64,000 bases of DNA, taken from positions 124,001-188,000 of the forward strand of contig NZ_NGKC01000004.1 in the NCBI RefSeq assembly GCF_003987655.1. The letters are read 5' to 3'. A program made the position numbers and the translations under genes. The notes under the pieces are model-generated. The model searched no databases, was not told where the DNA came from, and worked only from the letters and a program-made list of their open reading frames with translations. This document shows positions 54,731-64,000 of this stretch, one piece after another. The DNA is from Vagococcus acidifermentans. Its GTDB lineage: Bacteria; Bacillota; Bacilli; Lactobacillales; Vagococcaceae. How positions within the stretch are numbered: the stretch's first letter is position 1; every line of letters starts with the position of its first letter.

Positions 54731-55174
54731 ATGACAAAGAAAAAAATGCTTGCCGTACTGTTTTCTGCCGCGCTGTTGCTGACAGCTGGAGGATGCGCCC
54801 GAACGGAAGATGATCCGCCATCGGGCACATCAAAAACCACAGATAGCTCTGAAAAGCCTGCTGTCGACACAGCTGTTTTTAGGGGTAAAATCACAGGTGA
54901 AGTCACCCGCGATGACGAAAACAATGTCTATTATATACTGGTGTCGGATGTTGAAACACTGCAAGATCCTGAAGAACTGTCCGATGTGTTCACGAATCAG
55001 GAAGTCAAGCTCAATGTACCGGAAGAAGTGCTTACTCCCGCGTTTGATTCGGAAAGCTATTCATCAGGGAACGAAATTGAATTTTCATTGGAACCGCTGT
55101 TTGTCACAACCAATTCCATTCCGCCGCAAATTCCCGGAAAATCGATTATATCCGTTAAACTATTGGAAAATTAG
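54731..55174 (+). CDS. Predicted lipoprotein
   Basis: A 147-residue protein with a signal peptide (MTKKKMLAVLFSAALLLTAG) and a lipobox-like AGGC, where Cys would be lipidated; Ala instead of Leu at -3 is less usual. A Ser/Thr/Pro-rich spacer follows and then a small domain (FRGKITGEVTRDDENNVYYI) of unknown function. AAAGGGA is about 8 bases before ATG 54731; an in-frame ATG at 54671 lies within the rpoD terminator and is rejected. No promoter was identified; it may depend on readthrough from rpoD. Confidence 0.78.
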   Translation: MTKKKMLAVLFSAALLLTAGGCARTEDDPPSGTSKTTDSSEKPAVDTAVFRGKITGEVTRDDENNVYYILVSDVETLQDPEELSDVFTNQEVKLNVPEEVLTPAFDSESYSSGNEIEFSLEPLFVTTNSIPPQIPGKSIISVKLLEN

Positions 55175-55183
55175 TGTTATAAT
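55175..55183 (+). promoter_or_regulatory. Extended -10 promoter of trmK
   Basis: TGTTATAAT (55175-55183) is a perfect extended -10; a weak -35 TTAAAC lies 17 bp upstream. Confidence 0.7.
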
Positions 55184-55219
55184 ATAAAGCGGTACGACAA
55201 GTGAGAAAGGTTATGTCAA

Positions 55220-55930
55220 ATGGATGAAAAAAAATTATCAAAACGTTTAACAGCCGTAGCACGACACGTCAGCCCGCATGCCGTATTGGCAGATATCGGT
55301 TCTGATCATGCGTATTTACCGGCACATCTGGTTTTAACAGGGAAAATCGAACGAGCGATTGCCGGCGAAGTTGTTGACGGCCCGTATCAATCCGCCAAAA
55401 AGCTGGTGACCGCCAGTCGCTTAGCCGACAAGATTGACGTCAGATTCGGGGACGGGCTGGAAGTCATCCGTCCTGAGGACAATGTGACAGACATTACTAT
55501 TTGCGGCATGGGCGGCAAATTGATTCGTGATATCCTCGACAGGGGCCGCATCAGCGGTTGGCTGACCGGACAGGAGCGGCTTGTTTTACAGCCCAATGTG
55601 GGCGAACCGCTGCTTAGAACATGGCTGACAACTCATCGCTATCGCATTGTGCATGAGGAGATACTGGAAGAAGACCGCAAAATTTATGAGATTATCGTTG
55701 CTGAACCAGCTCAGGAAAATCTGTCATTGACTTCGGCTGAATACTTGCTGGGCCCGATTCTGATGAACAACCAGACGGAGGTCTTTCGTAAAAAGTGGCT
55801 GCGCGAATTGCATCACAGGGAGAATATTTCGGAACAGCTGCGCTCGGCTGCGGCAAATCATCAGGACAAGCTGGACCATCTCACTAAAGAGATAAACGTG
55901 ATAAAGGAGGTCGTTTTCAGTGACACTTAA
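55220..55930 (+). CDS. trmK: tRNA (adenine-22 N1)-methyltransferase TrmK
   Basis: Methylates A22 in tRNA using S-adenosylmethionine. The 236-residue Rossmann-type enzyme has motif I VLADIGSDHAYLP, GEVVDGPYQSA, and the catalytic-site DITICGMGGKLIRDIL, followed by LVLQPN and a C-terminal coiled-coil region. It overlaps the Nif3-like gene by 11 bp; the sigA-trmK-yqfO order is conserved in Firmicutes. Confidence 0.95.
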   Translation: MDEKKLSKRLTAVARHVSPHAVLADIGSDHAYLPAHLVLTGKIERAIAGEVVDGPYQSAKKLVTASRLADKIDVRFGDGLEVIRPEDNVTDITICGMGGKLIRDILDRGRISGWLTGQERLVLQPNVGEPLLRTWLTTHRYRIVHEEILEEDRKIYEIIVAEPAQENLSLTSAEYLLGPILMNNQTEVFRKKWLRELHHRENISEQLRSAAANHQDKLDHLTKEINVIKEVVFSDT

Positions 55931-57041
55931 CGGGAGAACCTTTATTGAAAAGCTGGAATCGCATACGCCGTTGTATCTGGCAGAAGAGGGCGATCCGGTA
56001 GGACTGCATATCGGGACACTCGACAAAGAACTGTCAAAAGTTATGATGACGCTGGATGTCCGTCCGGAAGTTGTGCAGGAGGCCGTAGCCCAAGGAGTCG
56101 ATTTGATTGTTGCGAAGCATCCGCCAATCTTCAGACCGCTAAAGCATTTGCTGACGGATAATCCCCAAGAACGTATGTACAGTGAACTGCTGAAACATGA
56201 TATTGCGGTTTATGCGGCACACACAAACATGGATATTATCGAAGGCGGATTAAATGACTGGTTTTGTGAAAAATTAGATGTGCGGGACACGACTTTTTTG
56301 CGCCAAACACACGAGATTCATTGTAAGAAACTTATTGTATTTGTGCCTGAAACGCACGCAGATGAGATGCGGCAAGCGTTGGGAGAAATTGGTGCCGGCC
56401 GGATCGGGGAGAATTACAGCCACTGCAGCTTTTCTTCCTCCGGAGAGGGGCGCTTCAAGCCGATTAACAGAGCACAGCCGACAATCGGCAAAGTCGGGCA
56501 GCCGGAAATCGTTTCTGAAGTAAAAATCGAAGTGGTGTTCCCTGAAACGCTGGAGCGGGATGTGCTGCGCACAATGTATGCCGTCCATCCGTACGAAGAA
56601 CCGGCATTTGATCTTTTGACGCTTGACAACTTCACGAAAACGTATGGTATCGGGCGAATCGGTGACCTGCCTGAAGCGGTGCCTTTGACTCGATTTATCG
56701 AGACTGTGAAACAAGCGTTTGCACTGGATGGCTTGCGTCTCATTACCGACAACGACGAAAAAATGGTCAAACGTGTAGCAATTTGCGGCGGAAGCGGGGA
56801 GAAGTTTTATCGTGACGCGCTTTATCAGCAGGCTGACGTGTATATCACAGGTGATGTTTATTACCACACGGCACATGACATGATAGCTGAAGGCTTGACT
56901 GTACTTGACCCGGGTCATTACATTGAATTTATTTGCAAAGAAAAATATTTGGCATTGTTTAACCAGTGGAAACAGTCAGAAAACTGGGATGTCGAATTCA
57001 TTGCGTCAACTATTAATACCAACCCATTTCAATGGAGATAA
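55920..57041 (+). CDS. Nif3-like dinuclear metal-centre protein (YqfO)
   Basis: A 373-residue protein with the two-part Nif3 domain: N-terminal [21 protein letters not shown] and YAAHTNMD (metal ligands), and C-terminal [15 protein letters not shown] and PGHYIEF. The roughly 100-residue insert between the halves (including [20 protein letters not shown]) is the PII-like domain of YqfO-type members. Function is uncertain; a GTP cyclohydrolase-like role was once proposed. The start is GTG 55920 with AAAGGAGG 9 bases upstream. Confidence 0.93.
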   Translation: MTLNGRTFIEKLESHTPLYLAEEGDPVGLHIGTLDKELSKVMMTLDVRPEVVQEAVAQGVDLIVAKHPPIFRPLKHLLTDNPQERMYSELLKHDIAVYAAHTNMDIIEGGLNDWFCEKLDVRDTTFLRQTHEIHCKKLIVFVPETHADEMRQALGEIGAGRIGENYSHCSFSSSGEGRFKPINRAQPTIGKVGQPEIVSEVKIEVVFPETLERDVLRTMYAVHPYEEPAFDLLTLDNFTKTYGIGRIGDLPEAVPLTRFIETVKQAFALDGLRLITDNDEKMVKRVAICGGSGEKFYRDALYQQADVYITGDVYYHTAHDMIAEGLTVLDPGHYIEFICKEKYLALFNQWKQSENWDVEFIASTINTNPFQWR

Positions 57042-57055
57042 AGGAGAGATATTGT

Positions 57056-58291
57056 ATGATGTATGACAACTTGTTACCAAGATTTTTGAAGTATGTTAAA
57101 ACCGAGACACGTTCTGATGCGACCAGCAAAACAATTCCGTCAACCGAGACACAAATCGCCTTCGCTCAGGAACTGAAACAAGAACTGATAGACATCGGTA
57201 TGGCGGATGTGACTTATTATGAAAAAAACGGGTTCGTGATTGCGACCTTGCCGGCGAATACTGATAAAGCGGTTCGAAGCATCGGCTTTATTGCACATAT
57301 GGATACCGCTGATTTCAATGCTGTTGGTGTGAATCCGCAAATCATCGAGCAATATGACGGCAAATCTGATATACCTCTGGGTGAGGGCAAATACAAACTG
57401 ACAGTCGCAGATTTCCCGAACTTGGCCAACTATACTGGTCAGACGCTGATTACCACAGACGGCACAACTTTACTGGGAGCGGATGATAAGTCAGGCATCG
57501 CTGAAATCATGACGGCAATGGAATATTTAATCAAACATCCGGAAATCAAACACGGCAAAATCATGGTCGCTTTCGGTCCGGATGAGGAAATCGGGACTGG
57601 CGCGGATCATTTTGATGTCGCGGATTTTCCGGTCGACTTTGCCTACACAATGGACGGCGGACCTGTGGGTGAGCTGCAGTATGAGACATTTTCAGCTGCA
57701 CAGGCAGAAATCACGATTGAAGGCAAAAATGTCCATCCGGGAACGGCCAAAGACACGATGATCAATGCCCTCCAAGTTGCTATCGATTTCCATAACAGCC
57801 TGCCTGCTTCTGAGGTGCCTGAGAAAACAGAAGGCTATGAGGGATTCTTTCATTTGCTGAAGCTCGCCGGAGTGCCGGACGCAGCGGAGATGACCTATAT
57901 TGTTCGCGACCATGACAAAGAGAAATTTGAAGCGCGCAAAAAGCTCCTGATTGATTTGCAACAAAAATTCAACGACCAGTTTGGCGAAGAGCGCATCAAA
58001 ATGAATCTCTTTGACCAGTATTACAATATGCGTGAGATTATCGAAAAAGACATGAGCATTGTCGAATTAGTTGAAGAGGCCATGACAAATATCGACATCA
58101 AGCCGATTATCGAACCGGTGCGCGGCGGCACAGACGGTTCCAAAATATCTTACATGGGCATTCCAACGCCGAATATTTTTGCCGGCGGGGAAAACATGCA
58201 CGGCCGATTCGAGTATGTGGCACTTGAGAGCATGGAAAAAGCGACAAAATTGATTGTCGAAATCGCTCGTTTGAACGAGGCGAAAGGCTAG
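57056..58291 (+). CDS. pepT: Peptidase T (tripeptide aminopeptidase)
   Basis: A 411-residue M20B zinc aminopeptidase that removes the N-terminal residue of tripeptides in the cytosol. Metal and catalytic segments are [11 protein letters not shown] (His, Asp), [13 protein letters not shown] (Asp), [11 protein letters not shown] (Glu pair), [10 protein letters not shown] (Asp) and the C-terminal [12 protein letters not shown] (His). AAAGGAG is 9 bases before ATG 57056. It complements PepV and the OPT transporter for peptide use. Confidence 0.96.
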   Translation: MMYDNLLPRFLKYVKTETRSDATSKTIPSTETQIAFAQELKQELIDIGMADVTYYEKNGFVIATLPANTDKAVRSIGFIAHMDTADFNAVGVNPQIIEQYDGKSDIPLGEGKYKLTVADFPNLANYTGQTLITTDGTTLLGADDKSGIAEIMTAMEYLIKHPEIKHGKIMVAFGPDEEIGTGADHFDVADFPVDFAYTMDGGPVGELQYETFSAAQAEITIEGKNVHPGTAKDTMINALQVAIDFHNSLPASEVPEKTEGYEGFFHLLKLAGVPDAAEMTYIVRDHDKEKFEARKKLLIDLQQKFNDQFGEERIKMNLFDQYYNMREIIEKDMSIVELVEEAMTNIDIKPIIEPVRGGTDGSKISYMGIPTPNIFAGGENMHGRFEYVALESMEKATKLIVEIARLNEAKG

Positions 58292-58566
58292 TGGCCATTG
58301 CACCGGCCATCCCGTTCTATCTGCTGCTTGTCAACGGCTATGTGTTTATCATGATGCTTTATGATAAACGTCAGGCGAGAAAGGGCAGTTGGCGAGTTCA
58401 GGAAGGCAGTTTACTGTTTTTAAGTGTACTGGGCGGCGGCTTTGGCGGATTGGTCGCCAGCCGCCTTGCCAGACACAAAACAAAAAAGGTTAAATTTCTG
58501 ATTTGCTTTATGCTTGGCATTTTGATAGATGTCCTGTTTCTTTGGCAATGGCTTAATATCAGGTAG
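58291..58566 (+). CDS. DUF1294 family membrane protein
   Basis: A 91-residue membrane protein with three predicted segments. MMLYDKRQARKGSWRVQEGSLL, followed by SVLGGGFGGLVASRLARHKTKK, is typical of DUF1294. Function is unknown. The start is a GTG at 58291 whose first base is the last base of the pepT stop (TAGTG), so translation is coupled to pepT. Confidence 0.85.
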   Translation: MAIAPAIPFYLLLVNGYVFIMMLYDKRQARKGSWRVQEGSLLFLSVLGGGFGGLVASRLARHKTKKVKFLICFMLGILIDVLFLWQWLNIR

Positions 58567-58572
58567 TTGTAG

Positions 58573-58633
58573 CACCTGTTTTTTCATACAAAATGTGCCA
58601 CATATTTTGTGTGAAAAATAGGGTGTTTTTTTT
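58573..58633 (+). terminator. Long-stem terminator after DUF1294
   Basis: A 25-base left arm (58573-58597) pairs with 58601-58625 except for two adjacent mismatches, with three G-U pairs, a CCA loop and eight T (58626-58633). Confidence 0.82.
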
Positions 58634-58873
58634 GTCATTTTTTGTTACACTATTACAGGTAAATAATTACCTTCATGTTGCAGTCATCGTATCGCCGGAT
58701 GAGAAACAAATAGTTAATGTTATTTCAATTGGCGGACGATGCGGCTTGCATGCGTTGCATCTATTGCCAGTGACATGTTTTTTAATTTTTTAAACTTGAG
58801 ATAAAGATGGTGGAAAGAAACTCAAAATAAGTACAACAATAATTGACAAAAACTTGCGAAAGGACTATTACTT
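58634..58873 (+). other. Leader region of the envelope glycosylation cluster
   Basis: About 240 bp without a supported gene. TGTTACACT (58643-58651) is an extended -10 candidate right after the terminator. Downstream are the inverted repeats GGTAA/TTACC (near 58658-58671) and CATCGT(A)TCGCC / GGCGGACGATG (near 58685-58742) with a long loop. The structure is suggestive only. Confidence 0.4.
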
Positions 58874-60490
58874 TTGGAAACTTTAAAAATACGTAAATCA
58901 GACACTGGTGTCAATCGGCAGTTTCTGCCGTTACTATTTATTTTTGTTTATTCTACGATTCTCATGCTGCTTGTTTCAAAATCGTCATTTATTTATTATA
59001 TCAACGATTGGGTAGACATAAACAGCTTTTACACGATGGGGAAAGGCTGGCTTCACGGAAAAATACCTTACCGTGATTTGTTCGACCACAAGGGACCATT
59101 ATTGTATTTTATTTATGCTATCGCAGATTTATTATCACCGCGAACCTATTTGGGTATTCTCTTGTTCGAAATCATGGCAATATTTACCACACTGCTGCTA
59201 GTCTATCGGATTGCTGCAAGTTACATGAAAGAGTACGCAGCGGTATGGGCGACGCTATTGTTTTCCGGTCTGCTCGTGGCTTCTCCGTATTTTGATGCAG
59301 GAGCGGGTGTCGAAGAATTGTCGTATCCTTTTATCATGTTCACAATATACGCAATTCATAGACTGAATCAGAACGATTTCACATTAACATTCGGCGAAAG
59401 CTTTCTGTCTGGCATATGTTTCGGGATGATTTTTTGGATGAAATACACAATGTTGGGCGGCTGGCTCGGCTTTATCGTTGCTTATTTTGTCGTCAGCCTC
59501 ATTCGAAAAAATGCAGCCGCCTTTTTCTCGTTTCTCGGCTATTTTTTCTTGGGCTTTCTGGCGATTTCTTTGCCGGTAATTGGTTACTTTTTCAGTGTCG
59601 GGGCATTGAGCGATTTGTATCACATTTATTTTTATGTCAATCTGGCTGTTTATCCGCCGAATTTTCATTCAAAAATCGGACAACTGGGCAGGGGCACATA
59701 TCTCTTTATCACTGCTTTCAAACAGGAAGTAGTGCTTAATGCATTGATGATTTTTGCGACTATTTTTGTGATTAACGATAAGGCGATTTTCCGCCATATT
59801 GAAACAAAAATGCTGTATACGGCGAGCTTTTTGGCGATGGGCATGGGGACGTTTTTTGGCGGTATCAGCTACAGATATTATGTTCTCGCGCTGTTTCCTT
59901 TCGGCTGTATCCCTGTGCTATGCATGTGCAGACATTTTTTCTACCAGAGAAAAAACGATGCGTACTACAACAATATTAAAACTTTTTTGCTGGCATGTTT
60001 TACGTTGATTGTGGCGCTGAATTTAAACACCAATTTCTTTGAATCAAAATTTTTCGCCGGCAATAAGACTGTATCGCTCCGTATTCCTGGTGAAAAAACC
60101 GACCACTACAAAACAGCCCAGTATCAGTTTGCAAAAATTATCAACCAAGAGAAAAAAGAGAAGCAGACACTGTTGAATTACGGTTTTTTAGATGTTGGTT
60201 TGTACCGGGCAGCTGCCATCGTGCCTGATACCAAGTATTTTATGAAACAGAACATCGCTTATGATAAATACCCCGTTATCATGGACACGCAAAATGAAAT
60301 CATCGATAAAAAGAAAGTTGAATTTGTTGTGTTCCGGAAGCGGCTGAGGGATGACATCGTGCAAGCTGTACCGAAAAACATCCGGAAAAATTACATGCTC
60401 ATAGCCAAGCACAGCCAATTCGTGACGGGAGAATATACCTATCTGCTTTACAAAGTAAAACCTGCTGAGAAAGAACGTTTAAGCGAATGA
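58874..60490 (+). CDS. GT-C fold (GT39/ArnT-like) membrane glycosyltransferase
   Basis: A 538-residue protein with about 10-12 membrane segments and a C-terminal soluble part. The first outer loop carries DINSFYTMGKGWLHGKIPYRDLFDHKGPLLY, where the Asp-His-Lys-Gly-Pro element resembles the catalytic loop of GT39/PMT-like enzymes that use polyprenyl-phosphate sugars. It probably adds sugar to an envelope polymer outside the membrane. The start is a TTG at 58874 with AAAGGA 9 bases upstream. Confidence 0.78.
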   Translation: METLKIRKSDTGVNRQFLPLLFIFVYSTILMLLVSKSSFIYYINDWVDINSFYTMGKGWLHGKIPYRDLFDHKGPLLYFIYAIADLLSPRTYLGILLFEIMAIFTTLLLVYRIAASYMKEYAAVWATLLFSGLLVASPYFDAGAGVEELSYPFIMFTIYAIHRLNQNDFTLTFGESFLSGICFGMIFWMKYTMLGGWLGFIVAYFVVSLIRKNAAAFFSFLGYFFLGFLAISLPVIGYFFSVGALSDLYHIYFYVNLAVYPPNFHSKIGQLGRGTYLFITAFKQEVVLNALMIFATIFVINDKAIFRHIETKMLYTASFLAMGMGTFFGGISYRYYVLALFPFGCIPVLCMCRHFFYQRKNDAYYNNIKTFLLACFTLIVALNLNTNFFESKFFAGNKTVSLRIPGEKTDHYKTAQYQFAKIINQEKKEKQTLLNYGFLDVGLYRAAAIVPDTKYFMKQNIAYDKYPVIMDTQNEIIDKKKVEFVVFRKRLRDDIVQAVPKNIRKNYMLIAKHSQFVTGEYTYLLYKVKPAEKERLSE

Positions 60491-60516
60491 CAGGACTAGG
60501 TTCTTTCACATTTTTC

Positions 60517-60525
60517 TGATACAAT
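60517..60525 (+). promoter_or_regulatory. Extended -10 promoter of the flippase-like gene
   Basis: TGATACAAT (60517-60525) is an extended -10 with no clear -35, 39 bp before the start codon. Confidence 0.5.
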
Positions 60526-60564
60526 GGATTAATTGGTAAATTTGGAACAAGGACGGACAGAAAA

Positions 60565-61599
60565 ATGACTCATAAAAGAACGGCACGCAAGTTGTTAATC
60601 AATATCACTGTTATTATCTTGATGATTTTTATCGTCATCCAAGTCTTGCAAAATTCACTGCATGATATTTTTGAAGGAGTCAGTCAGACAAAGCCGATTA
60701 TCTTAGCCGGAGTCAGCACGCTCGGTATCGGCTTTTTGTTACTGGAAGGTAAAAACATGGCAGTTATCGCTAGGGAGATGAGTCCGTCTTTTTCATGGCG
60801 GGACGGATTTGCGGGGTATTGTTACATTGCATTTTATCGTGTACTGACATTCGGAACCGGCACAACAATCTCAGAAGTGATTTATTACCGGAAAAAAGAG
60901 GTCACAACAGCTGAAGCAGTCGGCATTACGAGCGAACACATGATTTTTTACAAGGTGGGGGTGCTGGTATGGGCAGTCACGGGATTTGTGCTGCAGCTGG
61001 GGCATTTATACCGGCAGTCGCCGCTCATCATCGTTTTGGTAATATACGGATTGGTCATGACAGGCGGCATGATTTTTTTAATCGTGTTCCTGCTCAACAA
61101 TGAAGCATTCCATCGCTGGCTGATTAAATTTTTCGATCGTCGTGTCAAGCAGACTTTTCTTCACAATCTTTTTGATAAACTGAATCGGCAAATAACCAGT
61201 TTGCGCAGTGTTATCCAAACCAGTGCAACCGATAAAGCAAAGCTGCACAAAGTGCTGGTCCTAAACTGTTTAAAACTCGTGTGCTGGTACGCGATTCCAT
61301 ACATAACATTTATAGGCAGCGGGCAGCGCGTGCCGTTTGTTCAAAGTTTTTGCCTTGTCGCGATTGCTGTGGCTGTCGGCGGCACCATTCCATCCCCGGC
61401 GGGCATCGGCTCTTTCGATTTAGTATATGTCTTGTTGTTCCGTCCGCTGACGGGGACAGTTGACGCCATATCTTCTCTGCTGTTGTACCGCTTCGCAAGC
61501 TATGCTTTGCCGTTTCTTTTCGGTATCGTCGTTGCTTTAAGAATGAAGGGACTGGCAGTGAAAAATGAGTTGTCAGAATTACGGACAACACAAAAATAA
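60565..61599 (+). CDS. LPG synthase TM-region family (UPF0104) membrane protein
   Basis: A 344-residue protein with about eight membrane segments. GGTIPSPAGIGSFDLVYVLLF near residue 280 is the family's conserved P-x-P-x-G-x-G loop, and RVLTFGTGTTISEVIYY is the matching earlier motif. It is the membrane half of MprF-like proteins, here without the aminoacyl-transfer domain, so a lipid flippase-like role is inferred. It lies between two glycosyltransferases. Confidence 0.82.
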   Translation: MTHKRTARKLLINITVIILMIFIVIQVLQNSLHDIFEGVSQTKPIILAGVSTLGIGFLLLEGKNMAVIAREMSPSFSWRDGFAGYCYIAFYRVLTFGTGTTISEVIYYRKKEVTTAEAVGITSEHMIFYKVGVLVWAVTGFVLQLGHLYRQSPLIIVLVIYGLVMTGGMIFLIVFLLNNEAFHRWLIKFFDRRVKQTFLHNLFDKLNRQITSLRSVIQTSATDKAKLHKVLVLNCLKLVCWYAIPYITFIGSGQRVPFVQSFCLVAIAVAVGGTIPSPAGIGSFDLVYVLLFRPLTGTVDAISSLLLYRFASYALPFLFGIVVALRMKGLAVKNELSELRTTQK

Positions 61600-61620
61600 G
61601 AATACAAGGAGACTAAACAG

Positions 61621-62556
61621 ATGAGTGATACATTATCGGTTATCGTACCGTGTTACAATGAGCAGGAAACGATTCAACCGTTTATTCAGGCAATAGAACA
61701 GATAAAACCAGAAGTGCCGGAGTTGACTGTCGACATCTTATTTATCAACGACGGGTCTAAAGACAACACGCTGGCTGTATTGAAAGAAACATCAAATGAC
61801 TGGATTCATTATCTTTCTTTTTCCAGAAATTTCGGCAAAGAAGCTGCTTTGCTGGCAGGGTTGGAACATACGACGAAAAGCGACTACATTGTTGTGATGG
61901 ATGTCGACCTGCAAGACCCGCCTCATCTGATACCGCAAATGTATCGCCTGATTAAAGAAGGGGCGTATGATTGTGTCGGTACCCGACGGGTGACACGTAA
62001 AGGCGAACCGCCAATTCGGTCATTTTTTGCCCGACAATTCTACAAAATCATCAATAAAATATCGAATGTCGAGTTCGTTGACGGCGTGCGGGACTACCGC
62101 TTGATGACTCGTCAGATGACCGATGCTATTTTGGAACTGAAAGAAGTCAACCGGTTTTCGAAAGGTATTTTCAGCTGGGTCGGCTTTGACACGAAGTATT
62201 TGGAATATGAAAATATCGAACGGACAAAAGGGGAAACCTCCTGGTCCTTCTGGTCGCTTTTAAATTACTCTATTGAGGGCATCGTTTCATTTTCTGAAGC
62301 GCCTTTAATGCTTGCGACTTATATCGGGATTATTTCATTTGTCATCTCAATTTTTGCGTTGCTGTTTATCGTCATCAGAGCGCTGCTTTTCGGGGACCCG
62401 ACAGCCGGCTGGCCATCACTTGTTGCTATCGTACTGGCGCTGGGCGGGCTTCAGTTGTTTTGTTTGGGCATCCTTGGTAAGTACCTCGGCAAAACATTCC
62501 TTGAAGTGAAAAAGCGTCCGATTTACATAGTGAAGGAAAAAGACATTGAAAAATAG
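61621..62556 (+). CDS. GT2 family polyprenyl-phosphate glycosyltransferase (CsbB/GtrB-like)
   Basis: A 311-residue enzyme with an N-terminal GT-A domain (LSVIVPCYNEQETI, LFINDGSKDNT, VVMDVDLQDPPHLIP, DYRLMTRQM) and two C-terminal membrane segments (about 228-255 and 263-290). This layout is that of GtrB/CsbB proteins, which move a sugar from a nucleotide sugar onto undecaprenyl phosphate on the inner face. AAGGAGA precedes the ATG. It would supply the lipid-linked sugar to the GT-C proteins on either side. Confidence 0.9.
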   Translation: MSDTLSVIVPCYNEQETIQPFIQAIEQIKPEVPELTVDILFINDGSKDNTLAVLKETSNDWIHYLSFSRNFGKEAALLAGLEHTTKSDYIVVMDVDLQDPPHLIPQMYRLIKEGAYDCVGTRRVTRKGEPPIRSFFARQFYKIINKISNVEFVDGVRDYRLMTRQMTDAILELKEVNRFSKGIFSWVGFDTKYLEYENIERTKGETSWSFWSLLNYSIEGIVSFSEAPLMLATYIGIISFVISIFALLFIVIRALLFGDPTAGWPSLVAIVLALGGLQLFCLGILGKYLGKTFLEVKKRPIYIVKEKDIEK

Positions 62557-62572
62557 AACAGCTGGTGATGAG

Positions 62573-64000
62573 ATGAATATAAGAAGTTTATTGTTAAATA
62601 CATTTTCTGTATTGTTTGTCGGCAGTTTTCTCATTGTATTAAGCCTGAGCGTATTCAAACCTTTAGTCGGATTTGCTCTTGATGATATGGAACCTTTGGT
62701 CTATAGTAATTATTCGGCACTGAGGACGGCTGCAGGTGCAGTTGGCTTTATATTGCTTTTGCTGCTGATCAAAAGAAAATTAAACTCGCTGAATCAAAAA
62801 AAATTGTCTGTCATAGTTATCGGGCTGTTCCTTTGTCTGGTTGTTTTACAGCTGATCACCATATTTGGTGCCCGTTTTATCGCTTATTCAGATGCCGCCA
62901 ATGTGTTAAATGAGGCCATCCATTTTGCAGAAACAGGCAGCAGGAGTACGGGCAACTATTTCGACATTAATCCAAACAATATCGCCATTACTATTTTTCA
63001 GTATTGGTTAATTCGTTTGTCCAATTTATTTTCAGTAAACTATCATTACATATTTGCGTGTGTCCTCATGATTTGCCTTAATTTGCCGATTTGGTTGTTA
63101 GGGGATATTTTGAAGAAAAAAATCAATCAGCAGACACAATGTCTATTTATTCTTATATGCCTGCTATTCATGCCGCTTTATACGTATTTGCTTTTCATGT
63201 ATACTGATCAGTTGGCTTTGTTGTTTCTTGTTTTATCGTTTTATTTTATTACAAACTATTTCGAAAAACCTGCTTATTATTTAATCGTTTTGAGCAGTGT
63301 TTGTCTGGCCTTGTCCGTCTGGTTTAAAATGAATACAGTGATTTTTCTAATTGCCGTCTGCGTCATTTTTTTGATACATCTCCCTGTAAAACGAGGAATA
63401 ATTGCAGCCATAATGTTTTGTGTCATATTTAGCGGCACCTACTTGTCCACGAATGTAATCGAGACCAATCATGGCTATGACAGAAACAATCTGTCTGTCA
63501 AAAAGCCCATGACTCATTTTATCAAAATGGGGCTGAACTTTGAGACAGAAGGGCAGTATTCTGGCGAAGATACAAAAAAGACCTTAAGTGCAGGCACGTA
63601 TGAGGAGAAAAAAGCAGAAAATATCGCTGAAATCAAACGGCGCTTAACGGAAAACAGCCCGGCTGAACTCGGCAGCCATTTTTTAAAAAAGATTAGAAAA
63701 AATTGGACTGTCGGTAATATGGAACAGTACAATCTTGTCAGACAATATGCGCAAAGCAACCGGCTCACTAAAGTGTATCACTCACAATCCTCTGCAGTGA
63801 GCGTTAATTTTATAAATCAAATGATATATGCAGCATTACTAGTATTACTACTAATTGCCTATCTCCCGACACGACTCAACAAACGCCATGCATTTCTTGA
63901 CTTGATGGGAGTAACGATATTTGGGGTCTTTCTATTCCACACATTTCTGTGGGAGGTTCGTCCACGGTACATGTATGTCATTTTGTTGTTTCTTGTCTGT
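62573..64000 (+). CDS. Multi-pass membrane protein, probable GT-C glycosyltransferase (3' truncated)
   Basis: The frame from ATG 62573 is open to the window edge (476 residues seen). About 10 membrane segments are predicted, with an outer loop FIAYSDAANVLNEAIHFAETG after segment 3 and ending WEVRPRYMYVILLFLVC, an arrangement common in GT-C type glycosyltransferases of Gram-positive envelope glycosylation. A hydrophilic stretch of about 100 residues (around 290-390) is probably extracellular. GGTGATGAG is the likely ribosome site. It follows the GT2 gene by 16 bp. Confidence 0.72.
   Translation, partial: MNIRSLLLNTFSVLFVGSFLIVLSLSVFKPLVGFALDDMEPLVYSNYSALRTAAGAVGFILLLLLIKRKLNSLNQKKLSVIVIGLFLCLVVLQLITIFGARFIAYSDAANVLNEAIHFAETGSRSTGNYFDINPNNIAITIFQYWLIRLSNLFSVNYHYIFACVLMICLNLPIWLLGDILKKKINQQTQCLFILICLLFMPLYTYLLFMYTDQLALLFLVLSFYFITNYFEKPAYYLIVLSSVCLALSVWFKMNTVIFLIAVCVIFLIHLPVKRGIIAAIMFCVIFSGTYLSTNVIETNHGYDRNNLSVKKPMTHFIKMGLNFETEGQYSGEDTKKTLSAGTYEEKKAENIAEIKRRLTENSPAELGSHFLKKIRKNWTVGNMEQYNLVRQYAQSNRLTKVYHSQSSAVSVNFINQMIYAALLVLLLIAYLPTRLNKRHAFLDLMGVTIFGVFLFHTFLWEVRPRYMYVILLFLVC

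Noticed and set aside
58593-58793. 66-codon open frame before the GT-C gene
   Set aside because: Starts inside the terminator hairpin, has no ribosome site and matches no family.

Overview
The window is a gene-dense stretch (about 46% G+C by eye) of a low-GC Gram-positive chromosome, most likely a lactic acid bacterium of the order Lactobacillales. Supporting signs are CodY behind the HslV/HslU (CodW-type) protease, TrmFO, PepV and PepT, an OPT peptide transporter, a glycine T-box ahead of glyQ-glyS, PgpH, strong AAGGAGG ribosome sites, and many extended -10 promoters (TGnTATAAT). Codon use and gene order suggest the Carnobacteriaceae/Enterococcaceae side, perhaps Trichococcus, but that genus call is a guess. 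No rRNA, tRNA, CRISPR array or intact insertion sequence was seen.

Layout. 1-5.0 kb: end of a thioesterase, an unknown small protein, an ABC-F factor, thyA-dfrA, and a convergent papain-like protein. 5.1-11.2 kb: hemolysin III (minus), then degV, a GDSL esterase (YpmR-like), ypmS, msrA, a YozE-like gene, a CtpA protease and signal peptidase I, an order close to that of Bacillus. 11.2-13.6 kb: a DeoR regulator with a HAD phosphatase, divergent from a NUDIX hydrolase across a 28-bp palindrome. 13.8-20.6 kb: a lone glycyl radical enzyme, then pepV, an OPT transporter and a PqqD-like protein. 20.8-31.8 kb: rbgA-rnhB-dprA-topA-trmFO-xerC-hslV-hslU-codY and an aldose epimerase. 31.8-39.9 kb: PPDK regulator (minus), a Fur/Zur regulator, rpsU-yqeY, then phoH-pgpH-ybeY-dgkA-era-recO.

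39.9-43.2 kb is accessory: an unknown gene, a frameshifted AraC regulator and a divergent GH35 beta-galactosidase. 43.2-46.9 kb: T-box, glyQ, glyS, ridA. 46.9-51.5 kb is also accessory: an ABC transporter remnant, then a compact operon of FtsX/MacB-like permease, ATPase and a kinase-less PASTA membrane protein. 51.6-58.6 kb returns to core genes: dnaG-rpoD, a lipoprotein, trmK, a Nif3-like protein, pepT and a DUF1294 protein. 58.9 kb to the end is an envelope glycosylation cluster: a GT-C protein, a flippase-like protein, a GT2 and a second GT-C protein that runs off the window.

The most notable points are: an AraC gene whose second helix-turn-helix is read only after a -1 shift at an A AAA AAG heptamer; a DeoR gene that appears to start with ATT; the dprA ribosome site buried in a 20-bp terminator-like hairpin whose T-run touches the start codon; divergent promoters with both -10 boxes inside one perfect palindrome; and the ABC/PASTA operon, the best candidate here for an undescribed system.
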